Part shown: piece after piece, positions 27,870 through 39,873 of the stretch
Numbering within the stretch: position 1 is the first letter of the stretch
How the letters are laid out: each line of letters opens with the position of its first letter
DNA from: Rhodanobacter sp. T12-5
GTDB taxonomy: Bacteria > Pseudomonadota > Gammaproteobacteria > Xanthomonadales > Rhodanobacteraceae
Reading direction: 5' to 3'
DNA: 64,000 bases
NCBI RefSeq assembly: GCF_008329435.1
Contig: NZ_NPKN01000008.1
Span: 1-64,000, forward strand
Program-made: the position numbers and the translations under genes
The notes under the pieces: generated by a model
The model's database searches: none
The model's input: only the letters and a program-made list of their open reading frames with translations
Told to the model about the DNA's origin: nothing

Positions 27870-29216
27870 ATGAAGCAATTCCTTGCATCTCTCCTGCTCG
27901 CGCTCGCGATCATGCTTCCCGCTCACGCCCAGTTGATGGCCCCGGCTGCGGCAGCAAGCGCCAGCCAGCCGCTTGATCGCATCGTGGCGGTGGCCAACGA
28001 CGACGTGATCCTGCAGAGCGAGTTGAACGACGCCGTCCGCTCCGTGCAGCAGCAATACGCAAGCCATCCCGATCAGTTGCCGCCGATGAACGTACTGCAG
28101 AAGCAGGTGCTCGACCGGCTGATACTGATGCGCCTGCAGATCCAGAAGGCACAGGATCAGGGCGTCCATGTGTCCGACGCCGACATCGATCAGGCAGTCG
28201 CCGGCGTCGCACAACAGAACAAGCTCACGCCCGAGCAGTTGCGTGCCGCAGTGGAGCGGAACGGCGGCGACTTCGCCCAGTTCCGCCAGCAGCTGGGCGA
28301 CCAGATCACCGTGCAGCGCCTGCACGACAGCGTGGTACGCGACTCGGTCTCGGTTACCGACAGCGAGATAGACAACCTGCTCAGCAGCCCCACCTACAAG
28401 GCCGGCGAAGTGCATCTGGCACATATCCAGGTCAGCATTCCCAGCGGTGCCGACGCTGCAGCCATTCAAGCCAGCCAGGCCAAGGCAGAGCAGGCGCTTG
28501 CGGCCATCAAGGGTGGCATGGACTTCAACGCCGCGGCGATCCGCTACTCCGACGCCGCCGATGCACTCGACGGTGGCGACCTGGGTTGGCGTCGATTGGA
28601 CGAGATGCCGCCGGCGTTTGCCGATACCATCGAGACGATGAAGCCCGGTGACGTCAGCGCGGCACTGCGCGGCCCAACCGGCTTCCACATCCTGAAGCTG
28701 ATCGGCCAGCGCCAACCCAGCCGGCAGATGGTCACCGAATTTCACGCGCGGCAGATCGTGATCAGCCCCAGCGAGCTGGTCACCCCGGCGCAGGCCCAGC
28801 AGAAGGCGCAGGACCTCTACAACCGCATCGTCAACAAGCACGAGGATTTCGCCACCCTGGCGAAAGAGGAATCCAAGGACCCCACCACTGCCAACGCGGG
28901 CGGTGACATGGGCTGGTTCCAGCAAAGTCAGTGGGGAACGATCATCGCCAACAAGCTCGCCGAGCTGAAGGACAATGAAGTTTCGCAGCCGTTCCAGACC
29001 CAGGCGGGCTGGCACATCCTGCAACGGCTCGGCTCGCGCCAGAGCGACCAGACCGACGAAATCGCCCGTGACCAGGCGCGTCAGTCGATCGGCAACCGCA
29101 AGGCCGAGCAGGCCTACGACGACTTCCTGCGTGACTTGCGCTCCAACGCCTATGTGAACATCCTGGTGCCCGAGTTGCGTGCTGCGGGCGACCAGCCTGC
29201 AGCCGGTTCGCCGTAA
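27870..29216 (+). CDS. surA: Periplasmic chaperone and peptidyl-prolyl isomerase SurA
   Basis: 448 aa. Signal peptide (MKQFLASLLLALAIMLPAHA), N-terminal chaperone domain (LDRIVAVANDDVILQSELND), two parvulin domains: about 180-280 (VHLAHIQVSIP...GGDLGWRRLDEMPPAF) and 290-390 (FHARQIVISP...GGDMGWFQQ), then a C-terminal helix returning to the core. SurA escorts outer-membrane proteins such as LptD. 34 nt after lptD. Confidence 0.97.
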   Translation: MKQFLASLLLALAIMLPAHAQLMAPAAAASASQPLDRIVAVANDDVILQSELNDAVRSVQQQYASHPDQLPPMNVLQKQVLDRLILMRLQIQKAQDQGVHVSDADIDQAVAGVAQQNKLTPEQLRAAVERNGGDFAQFRQQLGDQITVQRLHDSVVRDSVSVTDSEIDNLLSSPTYKAGEVHLAHIQVSIPSGADAAAIQASQAKAEQALAAIKGGMDFNAAAIRYSDAADALDGGDLGWRRLDEMPPAFADTIETMKPGDVSAALRGPTGFHILKLIGQRQPSRQMVTEFHARQIVISPSELVTPAQAQQKAQDLYNRIVNKHEDFATLAKEESKDPTTANAGGDMGWFQQSQWGTIIANKLAELKDNEVSQPFQTQAGWHILQRLGSRQSDQTDEIARDQARQSIGNRKAEQAYDDFLRDLRSNAYVNILVPELRAAGDQPAAGSP

Positions 29217-29223
29217 AGCCCGC

Positions 29224-30276
29224 TTGAACGCGCACCTTCCCCGGCTTGCCGTCACCGCCGGTGAGCCGGCGGGCATCGGTCCGGAGTTGCTTATCCGACT
29301 GGCCGCCACGCCGCTGGCGGCCACTCTTGTCGCCATCACCGATCCCGCCCTGCTGCAACGGGCGGCGGCACGATGCGGGCTGCATGTCGAGCTGATCGAC
29401 GACGACGGCACCATGCAGTCCCTGCGTCGCCCGGGCACATTGCGGCTGCACCATGTACCGCTGGCGGTCGAGGAAGTGCCCGGGCAGCCCGATCCGCGCA
29501 ACGCCAACCACATACTGGCAACACTGAATGAAGCGGCCGATGGCTGCATGGCCGGCCGCTATGCCGCGGTGGTCACCGCGCCGTTGCAGAAAGCCTCGAT
29601 CAATGACGCCGGCATCCGCTTCAGTGGTCACACCGAATTTTTTGCCGAACGTGCGCACGCCAACGTGGTGATGATGCTGGCCAGCCCCGAACTGCGCGTG
29701 GCACTGGCCACCACGCACCTGCCGCTGGCAGCGGTATCGACGGCGATCACGCGTGAATCGGTCGGTCGCACGCTGCGCATCCTGCACGCCGAGCTGCGCG
29801 CGAAATTCGGTATTGCCGAGCCGCGGATTGCCGTGCTAGGCCTCAACCCGCATGCGGGCGAGGCCGGTCATCTCGGTCGTGAGGAAATCGACACGCTGAT
29901 CCCGTTGCTGGACGAACTGCGCGGCGAAGGCATGCAACTGCTCGGACCGTTGCCGGCCGATACCGCTTTCGTCCCGGCGCAACGTCGCCACTATGACGCC
30001 GTGCTGGCGATGTACCACGACCAGGCCCTGCCGGTCCTGAAGAGCGAGGCGTTCGACCGTACCGTGAACCTCACCCTCGGCTTGCCGTTCATCCGCACCT
30101 CGGTCGACCACGGCACCGCGCTTGACCTTGCCGGCACCGGCACGGCCGATCCGGCCAGCCTGATTGCCGCCGCCAGGATGGCCATGGAGCTGATCGCGCG
30201 CAGCGCCTCCTTCGCGGCTCCTCTCGGGGAAACGGTTCGGAATGAGGGACCATCCTCGCCGGAAGCGACCCCATGA
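29224..30276 (+). CDS. pdxA: 4-hydroxythreonine-4-phosphate dehydrogenase PdxA
   Basis: 350 aa from TTG 29224 (NAHLPRLAVTAGEPAGIGPEL). An upstream in-frame GTG at 29179 would overlap surA and add residues not seen in the family. NAD-dependent oxidation in pyridoxal phosphate synthesis, cytoplasmic homodimer. Metal-binding histidines are in FSGHTEFFAE, NPHAGE and YHDQALPVLK; the substrate and NAD region is GLPFIRTSVDHGTALDLAG. The stop overlaps rsmA by ATGA. Confidence 0.94.
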   Translation: MNAHLPRLAVTAGEPAGIGPELLIRLAATPLAATLVAITDPALLQRAAARCGLHVELIDDDGTMQSLRRPGTLRLHHVPLAVEEVPGQPDPRNANHILATLNEAADGCMAGRYAAVVTAPLQKASINDAGIRFSGHTEFFAERAHANVVMMLASPELRVALATTHLPLAAVSTAITRESVGRTLRILHAELRAKFGIAEPRIAVLGLNPHAGEAGHLGREEIDTLIPLLDELRGEGMQLLGPLPADTAFVPAQRRHYDAVLAMYHDQALPVLKSEAFDRTVNLTLGLPFIRTSVDHGTALDLAGTGTADPASLIAAARMAMELIARSASFAAPLGETVRNEGPSSPEATP

Positions 30277-31061
30277 ACGCCCGCCCCAAGAAAAGCTTCG
30301 GGCAGCACTTCCTGCACGACCGCCGCTACATCGACTGGATCGTCAGCGCCATGACGCCGCGAACGGAGGATTTCGTGGTCGAAATCGGGCCCGGCGAAGG
30401 CGCGTTGACCCTGCCGCTGCTGGCGGCAGCAGGAAAGCTCACCGCGATCGAGCTGGATACCGACCTGATCCCGGGCCTTGAGGCCCGGGCGGCCGCAGCC
30501 GGCGAGCTGCACATCATCCACGCCGACGTGCTCAAGGTCGACTTCAGCGCGCTGGCGCACAGCCACGGCGTGCCGCGGCTGCGCATCGCCGGCAACCTGC
30601 CATACTACATCTCCAGCCCGATCCTGTTCCACTGCGTCGAGCACGCGGCGGCGATCCAGGACATGCATTTCATGCTGCAGAAGGAGGTGGTCGATCGCAT
30701 GGCCGCGGCGCCGGGCAGCAAGGTATACGGACGACTATCGGTAATGCTGCAACTGGCATGCCGGGTCGAGCCGCTGTTCGACGTGCCGCCGGAGGCGTTC
30801 CGTCCGCCACCGAAGGTCGACTCGGCGGTGGTTCGGCTCATTCCCCTGGCGCCGCACGAACTCCACGACGCCCGGCCCGAGCACGTCCATGCGGTGGTCA
30901 AGGCCGCGTTCGGGCAACGCCGGAAGACGCTCGCCAATGCGCTCAAGCAACTGCTCGACAGCGATGCGATCCGACGCGCCGATGTCGATCCCAAGGCGCG
31001 CGCCGAAACGCTCGCGCCGGAGGCCTTCGTGCGCCTGGCCCAGGTCTACGGCAGTCTCTGA
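30273..31061 (+). CDS. rsmA: 16S rRNA dimethyladenosine transferase RsmA (KsgA)
   Basis: 262 aa. SAM-binding motif VVEIGPGEGALT and the catalytic motif NLPYYIS; the N-terminal KKSFGQHFLHDRR is typical. It dimethylates two adenines near the 3' end of 16S rRNA during small-subunit maturation. Start ATG 30273, overlapping pdxA by 4 nt. Confidence 0.97.
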   Translation: MNARPKKSFGQHFLHDRRYIDWIVSAMTPRTEDFVVEIGPGEGALTLPLLAAAGKLTAIELDTDLIPGLEARAAAAGELHIIHADVLKVDFSALAHSHGVPRLRIAGNLPYYISSPILFHCVEHAAAIQDMHFMLQKEVVDRMAAAPGSKVYGRLSVMLQLACRVEPLFDVPPEAFRPPPKVDSAVVRLIPLAPHELHDARPEHVHAVVKAAFGQRRKTLANALKQLLDSDAIRRADVDPKARAETLAPEAFVRLAQVYGSL

Positions 31062-31128
31062 CGAAGAATGATGCCTGCCGGATGCCGCCTGCCGCCCCAT
31101 TCACGGCGGCAGGCCTTACAATCGGCGC

Positions 31129-31512
31129 ATGACTGAAAAATCTTCCTACACGATCGACGTGCAGGTCGAAACCCGCTTCGTCCCCGATCAATCGAAGCCC
31201 GGTGACAATCGCTACGTTTTCGCCTACACGGTCACCCTGCGCAATGCGGGCGACATGCCCGCGCGCCTGCTTGCACGCCACTGGATGATCACCGATGCCA
31301 ATGGCAAGGTGGAAGAAGTTCGCGGCGACGGCGTGATCGGCGAACAGCCATGGATGCGACCCGGCGACGATTTCGAGTACACCTCCGGCGCGGTGCTGGA
31401 GACGTCGGTGGGCACGATGGGCGGCAGCTACCGGATGCTGGCAGACGACGGCACGGAGTTCGAGGCACCCATTCCGACCTTCACCCTTTCCATTCCGCGC
31501 ACACTGCACTGA
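31129..31512 (+). CDS. apaG: ApaG domain protein
   Basis: 127 aa, full length. Fibronectin-like beta-sandwich: [18 protein letters not shown] at the start, [20 protein letters not shown] and [20 protein letters not shown], the family's most conserved stretch. Function is not firmly known; it is linked to Ap4A metabolism by its constant neighbour apaH, 15 nt downstream here. Confidence 0.95.
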   Translation: MTEKSSYTIDVQVETRFVPDQSKPGDNRYVFAYTVTLRNAGDMPARLLARHWMITDANGKVEEVRGDGVIGEQPWMRPGDDFEYTSGAVLETSVGTMGGSYRMLADDGTEFEAPIPTFTLSIPRTLH

Positions 31513-31527
31513 TGGCCCTGCGCTGAC

Positions 31528-32379
31528 ATGGCTACGTACGCGATCGGCGACGTGCAGGGCTGCTATCCCGAACTGCAACGCCTGCTCGAAAAGCTGCGCT
31601 TCGACCCGGCGCTGGATCAACTGTGGTTCTGCGGCGACCTGGTCAACCGTGGCGGCCAGTCGCTGGAGACTTTGCGGCTGCTCCACAGCCTGCGCGATTC
31701 CAGCGTCGTCACGCTCGGCAACCATGACCTCAGTTTGCTCGCGATCGCGCAGCGGCGTCCGGACGCGCAGGCACGGGTGAACCCGGAACTGCGCGAAGTG
31801 CTGTTCGCCAGCGACGCACCGGTGCTGTTCGAATGGCTGCGTTCGCAGAAGCTGCTGCATCACGACGAGCGGTTGAATTGGACGATGGTGCATGCGGGCC
31901 TGGCGCCGATGTGGACGCTGCGGCAAGCGTTGCGCGCGGCGCAGGATGTCGAGCGGGAGCTGTCCAGTCCGCGCCACCCGCGCCTGCTGCGCAATCTTTT
32001 CGGCAACAGGCCGGCGGTGTGGTCGAGCAGGCTGCAGGGACTGGAGCGTCAGCGTGCCACGATCAACACGATGACCCGAATGCGTTATTGCGATGTCAAT
32101 GGGCGCATCGACTTCGACGCCAAGGGCATTCCGGGCACGCAGAAACCGGGACTGTATCCATGGTTTTCGGTGCCCGGCATGCATCGACGCGACACCAACA
32201 TCGTCTGCGGCCACTGGTCGACGCTGGGCCGCTTTGCCGGACTCGGCGTGTATGCGATCGACACTGGCTGCGTGTGGGGCGGAAAACTCACCGCGTTGCG
32301 ACTCGATGGTGAAGAACCGCAATACACCACGGTCAACGCCGAGCCGCATCGCAAACGGCCTCCAGGCGTCGAGGACTGA
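31528..32379 (+). CDS. apaH: Symmetrical Ap4A hydrolase ApaH
   Basis: 283 aa metallophosphoesterase. Signature motifs are in order: GDVQGC, GDLVNRG, GNHD, and later CGHW. It splits diadenosine tetraphosphate into two ADP, controlling stress nucleotides and Np4-capped RNA. Start ATG 31528. A palindromic repeat starts 5 nt after the stop, and secA converges from the other side. Confidence 0.97.
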   Translation: MATYAIGDVQGCYPELQRLLEKLRFDPALDQLWFCGDLVNRGGQSLETLRLLHSLRDSSVVTLGNHDLSLLAIAQRRPDAQARVNPELREVLFASDAPVLFEWLRSQKLLHHDERLNWTMVHAGLAPMWTLRQALRAAQDVERELSSPRHPRLLRNLFGNRPAVWSSRLQGLERQRATINTMTRMRYCDVNGRIDFDAKGIPGTQKPGLYPWFSVPGMHRRDTNIVCGHWSTLGRFAGLGVYAIDTGCVWGGKLTALRLDGEEPQYTTVNAEPHRKRPPGVED

Positions 32380-32383
32380 CCAG

Positions 32384-32467
32384 CGAGAAGTGAGCGAAGA
32401 GGAGTGAGGAGTGAGAGAAAGCTGCACTGCCTTCTCTCTCTTTCTCACTCCTCCTCACTCACTCCTG
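32384..32467 (+). repeat. Dispersed palindromic element, copy A
   Basis: An 84-bp purine/pyrimidine-rich inverted repeat. It opens CGAGAAGTGAGCGAAGAGG, reaches an inner stem GAGAGAAAG...CTCTTTCTC and ends CACTCACTCCTG. A second copy in the opposite orientation is at 54745-54833 with the same ends. It lies between convergent apaH and secA and could form a hairpin in both transcripts. Confidence 0.7.
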
Positions 32468-32507
32468 CTCTTCGCGCTCCTGCTCTTCGCGCTCCTGCTC
32501 TTCGCGC

Positions 32508-32510
<3 letters not shown>
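32462..32510. repeat. 15-bp tandem repeat abutting the secA stop
   Basis: Three exact copies of CTCCTGCTCTTCGCG (32462-32506) plus the partial copy CTCA, whose TCA is the secA stop read on the minus strand. The first unit overlaps the end of palindromic copy A. It looks like a slippage-prone minisatellite. Confidence 0.8.
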
Positions 32511-35240
<2,730 letters not shown>

Positions 35241-35480
35241 CGATCTTCCGGTTTGGGAAACGGGATGCCCGCAACTTCACGGGGCAATCGGGCATATTAC
35301 TACATGCCCATAAACCCATGCTGTTGGAGGCATGTTTGCGGGGACGCGCCCATCGCGGCAAGCCGCGCCGGACATGCAATCCACTGGTCCTCGATGGTGC
35401 CGGCATTGGCCGGATTCAAGGACGGAAGACACCACCGGCCGTACCGGAAACGTGGGCGGGCAAGCGCCGCCGGGCGGCGC

Positions 35481-36410
35481 CTAGCGGTGATTGCGCACGA
35501 ACGCCAGCGGATTGACCACCCGACCGTGGTACCAGACCTCGAAATGCACGTGCGACCCGGTCGATCGCCCGGTGGAGCCGGCCTTGGCGATCACGTCACC
35601 CACCTGTACGTGCTGGCCGGGGTGCGCCAACAGCTTGCTGTTGTGCGCATAGCGGGTCATGTAGCCGTTGCCATGATCGATCTCGATCACGTTGCCATAA
35701 CCGCTGCGCACGCCGGCAAAGGTCACCATGCCCTCGGCCACGGCATGTACGGGGGTGCCGTACGGGGTGGCGATATCCAGGCCCGTATGACGCGCGGAAT
35801 GGCCGTCGAACGGATCCGGGCGCACTCCGAAATAGGAAGAGATATAGCCCGGCACCGGCATGCCGGTCGGCTTCAGGTTGGATTCGATCTTGGCGTCCAG
35901 CAACAGGCTTTGCAGCGCCGACAACTGCGCCTGCTGCGTGTCGAACTGGCTGGCCAACTGGTTGATGCTGCTGTCCAGCGCCGCTGGCAATGCGTATGCA
36001 CTGCCGCTGGCGTCCTCGACGCCACCGACCGCCGGTTGCTGGTCGAAATTGAATTCGTCGGCGTCGAGCTTGCCGACCTCGGCCAGCCGCTCGCCCAGTG
36101 CATTGAGACGGGTCGACTGCGCTTGCAGTTGTCCCAGCTTCACGGCCAGCGCATCGATGCTGCGACGGGCATCCTGGCGCACGCTGCCCAACTGGGCATC
36201 CTGCTGCCGAACCTGCTGCTGCAGGCCGTGGATTTCCGCCAAAGCGCGATCACGCGGACTGGCGACCATCAAGGCCAGCGCCACGCCGGCGCCCATGCAG
36301 CCGAGCACCGCCACCGACAACAATCCGAGCAGCTTCCAACGCAGGCGGCGATCCGCCAGGTCGAGGGTCTTCGGCAATTTCCTGGCACGTGATACGAGTA
36401 TGATTTGCAT
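35481..36410 (-). CDS. M23-family peptidoglycan endopeptidase-like protein
   Basis: 309 aa. Cytoplasmic basic tail, one membrane helix (LLGLLSVAVLGCMGAGVALA), a coiled coil (about 65-120) and a C-terminal LytM/M23 domain with zinc ligands in HSARHTGLDIA and HVHFEVWYHG. Start ATG 36410 (MQIILVSRARKLPK) is preferred to an extension to 36443. All metal residues are present, so it may cut cross-bridges rather than only activate amidases. A GC hairpin (35464-35480) follows the stop directly. Confidence 0.9.
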   Translation of the reverse strand: MQIILVSRARKLPKTLDLADRRLRWKLLGLLSVAVLGCMGAGVALALMVASPRDRALAEIHGLQQQVRQQDAQLGSVRQDARRSIDALAVKLGQLQAQSTRLNALGERLAEVGKLDADEFNFDQQPAVGGVEDASGSAYALPAALDSSINQLASQFDTQQAQLSALQSLLLDAKIESNLKPTGMPVPGYISSYFGVRPDPFDGHSARHTGLDIATPYGTPVHAVAEGMVTFAGVRSGYGNVIEIDHGNGYMTRYAHNSKLLAHPGQHVQVGDVIAKAGSTGRSTGSHVHFEVWYHGRVVNPLAFVRNHR

Positions 36411-36437
36411 ATCGGTCCAACATCGAATTCCGGCACC

Positions 36438-36896
36438 ATGCAACGCGCCACTCCAGCCATTTCCCGCCGCATCGGCAACGGACCGAAGCCCCTTGCCGAC
36501 TGTGGCTCCTTCGCGACGCTGGCCCGAAAGGCCGACGCGCTGGAAGCGCTGGATCGCGCATTGCGCCAGACGTTGCCGTCGCCATTGCGCGAGCAGGTGA
36601 GATTCGCCAACCTGCGCAACGACCGCCTCGTCTTCCTGGCGTCTTCACCGGCCTGGGCATCGCGCCTGCGCTTGATGCAGACACAGATCCTTGCCACCGC
36701 ACGCGCCATAGGCACCTGCGCCAGTTCCGTCACCGTGAAAGTGGCCCCCCAACCACCAGCTGCCATCGAGCCGGACAGGTCAAAACCGCTTTCGGCTGCC
36801 GCAGCCGCCCACCTCCGGGCCGCTGCCGCATCATTCACAGACCCCGAAATGCGGGTACTGTTCCTTGAGCTGGCGTCCCTCGCCGAACCTGCCTGA
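36438..36896 (+). CDS. dciA: DUF721 protein, DciA-like helicase loader
   Basis: 152 aa from ATG 36438 (MQRATPAISRRIGNG). The central part (about 35-100; LREQVRFANLRNDRLVFLAS then SPAWASRLRLMQTQIL) matches DUF721, a KH-like domain in DciA, the protein that loads DnaB in bacteria without DnaC. The C-terminal tail is low-complexity. Divergent from the M23 gene with a 27-nt spacer. Position between secA and lpxC is usual for the order. Confidence 0.8.
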   Translation: MQRATPAISRRIGNGPKPLADCGSFATLARKADALEALDRALRQTLPSPLREQVRFANLRNDRLVFLASSPAWASRLRLMQTQILATARAIGTCASSVTVKVAPQPPAAIEPDRSKPLSAAAAAHLRAAAASFTDPEMRVLFLELASLAEPA

Positions 36897-37057
36897 GCCC
36901 CCTGTTCCCGAAGCGGATCAACCACCCACTCCGGGCCGCCTCCCGCTGCCATCAGCCCGCGTGATGCAGGTGGGTTTATAGCATGCAGACGTTAACGGTT
37001 CATTCGCGATGTCGTCGGAGCGTGAAGCAAGGCCGGTTCGAGTGTGGGTTACATCAC

Positions 37058-37094
37058 AAAAAAAGACCGGGCCTCGATGGCCCGGTCTTTTTTT
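37058..37094. terminator. Bidirectional rho-independent terminator
   Basis: AAAAAAAGACCGGGCC, loop TCGAT, GGCCCGGTCTTTTTTT: a perfect stem with A-run before and T-run after, so it works on both strands. It lies between convergent dciA (+) and lpxC (-). Confidence 0.93.
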
Positions 37095-37129
37095 GTTCCG
37101 CAGAGGCGGCTTGTTTCGGCAAGCCCTCG

Positions 37130-37150
37130 AAAAAACCCCGCTGGCGCGGG
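37130..37150 (-). terminator. Terminator of lpxC
   Basis: On the minus strand CCCGC-GCCA-GCGGG is followed by a G and then TTTTTT, 38 nt after the lpxC stop. It is the first of two terminators for the division-cluster side; the bidirectional one follows at 37058-37094. Confidence 0.75.
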
Positions 37151-37187
37151 CCATGTGATGGCACGCCGCCAATCAGGCCACTGCTTG

Positions 37188-38102
37188 CTAGATCGCCTGC
37201 GCCGGATGTGCATAGGAGATCGGCGAAACGGCCGGATCGTCCTGATAACTCACTTCTTCCCACGCCGAGGCATCGGCCATCAGTGTGCGCAGCAACTTGT
37301 TGTTCAGCTCATGGCCGGACTTGTGCGCATGATAGGCGCCGATCAGGCTGTGGCCGAGCAGGTAGAGATCGCCGATCGCGTCGAGGATCTTGTGCTTGAC
37401 GAATTCGTCCTCGTAACGAAGACCGTCTTCGTTGAGTACCCGGTAGTCATCCAGCACCACGGCGTTGTCCATCGATCCGCCCAGCGCCAGGTTGTGCTCG
37501 CGCAGCATCTCGATGTCACGCATGAAGCCGAAGGTACGGGCCCGGCTGACTTCCTTGACGAAGGACGTGGTGGAGAAGTCGATCTCGGCGCGCGAGGTGC
37601 GCTTGCTGATGATCGGATGGTTGAAGTCGATCGAGAAGCCGACCTTGAAGCCTTCGAACGGGTCGAAGCTGGCCCACTTGTCGCCTTCCTGCACCTTCAC
37701 CGGCTTCTTGATGCGGATGAAGCGCTTGGCCACGTTCTGTTCTTCGATGCCGGCAGACTGCAGCAGGAAGACGAACGGCCCGGCGCTGCCATCCATGATC
37801 GGAACTTCAGGTGCGGACAGATCGACGTAGGCATTGTCGATGCCCAGGCCAGCCATCGCCGAGAGCAGATGCTCGACGGTGGCTACACGCGCATCGCCGT
37901 TGACCAGTGTGGTTGACAGTCGGGTGTCGCCGACATTGTCCTGGCGCGCGCGGATGTCCACCGGCGGATCGAGATCCGTACGACGGAAAACGATGCCGGT
38001 GTTCGGTGCCGCTGGACGCAAGGTCATGTACACCTTGTCGCCCGTATGCAGGCCGACGCCGGTCGCACGAATCACGTTCTTGAGCGTACGCTGCTTGATC
38101 AT
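37188..38102 (-). CDS. lpxC: UDP-3-O-acyl-N-acetylglucosamine deacetylase LpxC
   Basis: 304 aa. Zinc deacetylase performing the first committed step of lipid A synthesis. Start ATG 38102 ([20 protein letters not shown]). Zinc ligands: His in [16 protein letters not shown], and the [15 protein letters not shown] region; catalytic His in [12 protein letters not shown]. Separated from ftsZ by 456 nt, so it probably has its own promoter. Confidence 0.97.
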   Translation of the reverse strand: MIKQRTLKNVIRATGVGLHTGDKVYMTLRPAAPNTGIVFRRTDLDPPVDIRARQDNVGDTRLSTTLVNGDARVATVEHLLSAMAGLGIDNAYVDLSAPEVPIMDGSAGPFVFLLQSAGIEEQNVAKRFIRIKKPVKVQEGDKWASFDPFEGFKVGFSIDFNHPIISKRTSRAEIDFSTTSFVKEVSRARTFGFMRDIEMLREHNLALGGSMDNAVVLDDYRVLNEDGLRYEDEFVKHKILDAIGDLYLLGHSLIGAYHAHKSGHELNNKLLRTLMADASAWEEVSYQDDPAVSPISYAHPAQAI

Positions 38103-38558
38103 TGTTGTTGGTACCTGTGTAGGCAGCAGCCAATCAGGGGCGGATGCTAACACAGTTTTAACCTGTGATAAAAGCAAACCGTACCGTACAGTCTGATTAA
38201 GCCTTCATGTTTCTTTCATCCTTGAAAGCGATGGGCATCCGTTGCCACTCCCACCATTCCGGCAACCCGACACGACGCCCGCGCCTGGGACGGGAATCCG
38301 GCACGGAACGTCGGGCCGGCCGTCACGGCTAAACGTGACCACCGGCCATGCGTCATCCCGACGCACAGTCCTGCTGCTTGTACCTCTGCGGACGATTCGC
38401 CCGGTATCGACGACCCCGCATCTGTTACAACTCCGGCGACGTCGATCACCCATGCCGATGGCAGCAAACACCGCGTTTGCGGCACATGGGAAGAATGACC
38501 CACCCCGCCTGGCTTCGTTCAATAGCTTCGCAGCTCCTTCAGTTTTCGGAATCTGCCA
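38103..38558 (-). promoter_or_regulatory. lpxC leader and ftsZ-lpxC spacer
   Basis: 456 bp without a convincing gene; the short frames on either strand are not protein-like. Near lpxC an AT-rich patch holds AACACAG-N7-CTGTGAT (38149-38169), an imperfect dyad with TAGCAT beside it that could be a -10 hexamer. A stem at 38313-38347 (GGCCGG, CGTCACG and their complements, no T-run) may mark the end of the ftsZ transcript. Nothing else is apparent. Confidence 0.4.
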
Positions 38559-39749
38559 TCAATCGGCCTGTCGGCGCAGGAAGGCCGGGATATCCAGATA
38601 GTCGAAGCCCGGCTCCGCGTTTTTTGCCGGAGCGGCGGGTTCTGCACGGCTATGGCTGCTGGGCGTCATGTCCGGTTGCGCATAGTCGACCACTTCGTTG
38701 CCGGTGCCAGTGCGCAACACCACCGGACGGGGGCGCATCTGCACCTGCTGGGTCTCGACCATGCGAATCGGCGGCTGTCCGCGCGAGGCGTTGGCACGGT
38801 TGAGGCCGGTGGCGACCACGGTGACGCGCACGTCGTCCTTCATTTCCGGATCGAGCGAAGTACCGATCACCACGGTGGCGTCCTCGCTGGCGAAGTCATG
38901 GATGATGCGACCAATCTCGTCAAATTCGCGCATAGTCAGGTTCGGACCAGCCGTGACATTGACCAGGATGCCACAGGCGCCGTTGAGGTTGACGTCTTCC
39001 AGCAGCGGGTTCTTGATCGCGGCCTCGGCTGCCGCCTGGGCGCGGTCGTCGCCGCGGGCGGTGCCCGAGCCCATCATGGCCAGGCCCATTTCGGACATAA
39101 CCGTGCGCACGTCGGCGAAGTCGACGTTGATCAGGCCGGGGGCGGTGATCAGGTCGGCGATGCCCTGCACGGCGCCCTGCAGCACGTCGTTGGCCGCCTT
39201 GAACGCGTTCAACAGCGTCACGTCGCGGCCGAGCACGCTGAGCAGCTTCTCGTTCGGTACGGTGATCAGCGAGTCGACGTGCTGGGACAGATCCTCGATG
39301 CCCTTCAACGCGACCTGCATGCGCCGACGGCCTTCGAACGGGAACGGTTTGGTGACGACGGCGACCGTCAGAATGCCTTTCTCCTTGGCCAATTGTGCCA
39401 CCACCGGCGCCGCGCCGGTACCGGTGCCGCCGCCCATGCCGGCGGTGATGAACACCATGTCGGCACCTTCGAGCATCGCCTCGATCCGTTCGCGATCCTC
39501 CAGTGCGGCCTGCCGGCCCACTTCGGGATTCGCGCCGGCGCCGAGGCCCTTGGTCACGTTGCCACCCAGTTGCAGGTGGGTGCGCGAGCCGCAGCTGGTC
39601 ATCGCCTGCGCGTCGGTGTTGGCGACGACGAACTCGACGCCTTCGATGTTGGAATTGAGCATGTGCGCCACGGCATTGCCGCCGCCGCCGCCCACGCCGA
39701 TTACCTTGATGACTGCATTGGGTGCGAGTTTATCGATCAGTTCAAACAT
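38559..39749 (-). CDS. ftsZ: Cell division GTPase FtsZ
   Basis: 396 aa. Tubulin-like GTPase forming the division ring. GTP site GVGGGGGNAVAHM and the signature GGGTGTGAAPVVA; a C-terminal disordered linker ends in the conserved tip DIPAFLRRQ that binds FtsA and ZipA. Start ATG 39749 (MFELIDKLAPNAV) is preceded by GGAGG. It is 124 nt after ftsA, the first real gap in the cluster, leaving room for its own promoter. Confidence 0.98.
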   Translation of the reverse strand: MFELIDKLAPNAVIKVIGVGGGGGNAVAHMLNSNIEGVEFVVANTDAQAMTSCGSRTHLQLGGNVTKGLGAGANPEVGRQAALEDRERIEAMLEGADMVFITAGMGGGTGTGAAPVVAQLAKEKGILTVAVVTKPFPFEGRRRMQVALKGIEDLSQHVDSLITVPNEKLLSVLGRDVTLLNAFKAANDVLQGAVQGIADLITAPGLINVDFADVRTVMSEMGLAMMGSGTARGDDRAQAAAEAAIKNPLLEDVNLNGACGILVNVTAGPNLTMREFDEIGRIIHDFASEDATVVIGTSLDPEMKDDVRVTVVATGLNRANASRGQPPIRMVETQQVQMRPRPVVLRTGTGNEVVDYAQPDMTPSSHSRAEPAAPAKNAEPGFDYLDIPAFLRRQAD

Positions 39750-39873
39750 TTCCCGTCCTCCGTAGAGTTGTTGTCGTTGTAACCATGGAACGCGACTCCT
39801 GTCGGTCCGTGGTGGTGGGCGAATCTCCTTCTGCCCGTGGCTGCGCTTCCTGCACCGCTCAGAAAAATCGTCA

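Noticed and set aside
38205..38522. Minus-strand 105-codon frame in the ftsZ-lpxC spacer
   Set aside because: Arg/Gly/Cys-rich, no start signal, and overlapped by an equally poor frame in another phase.
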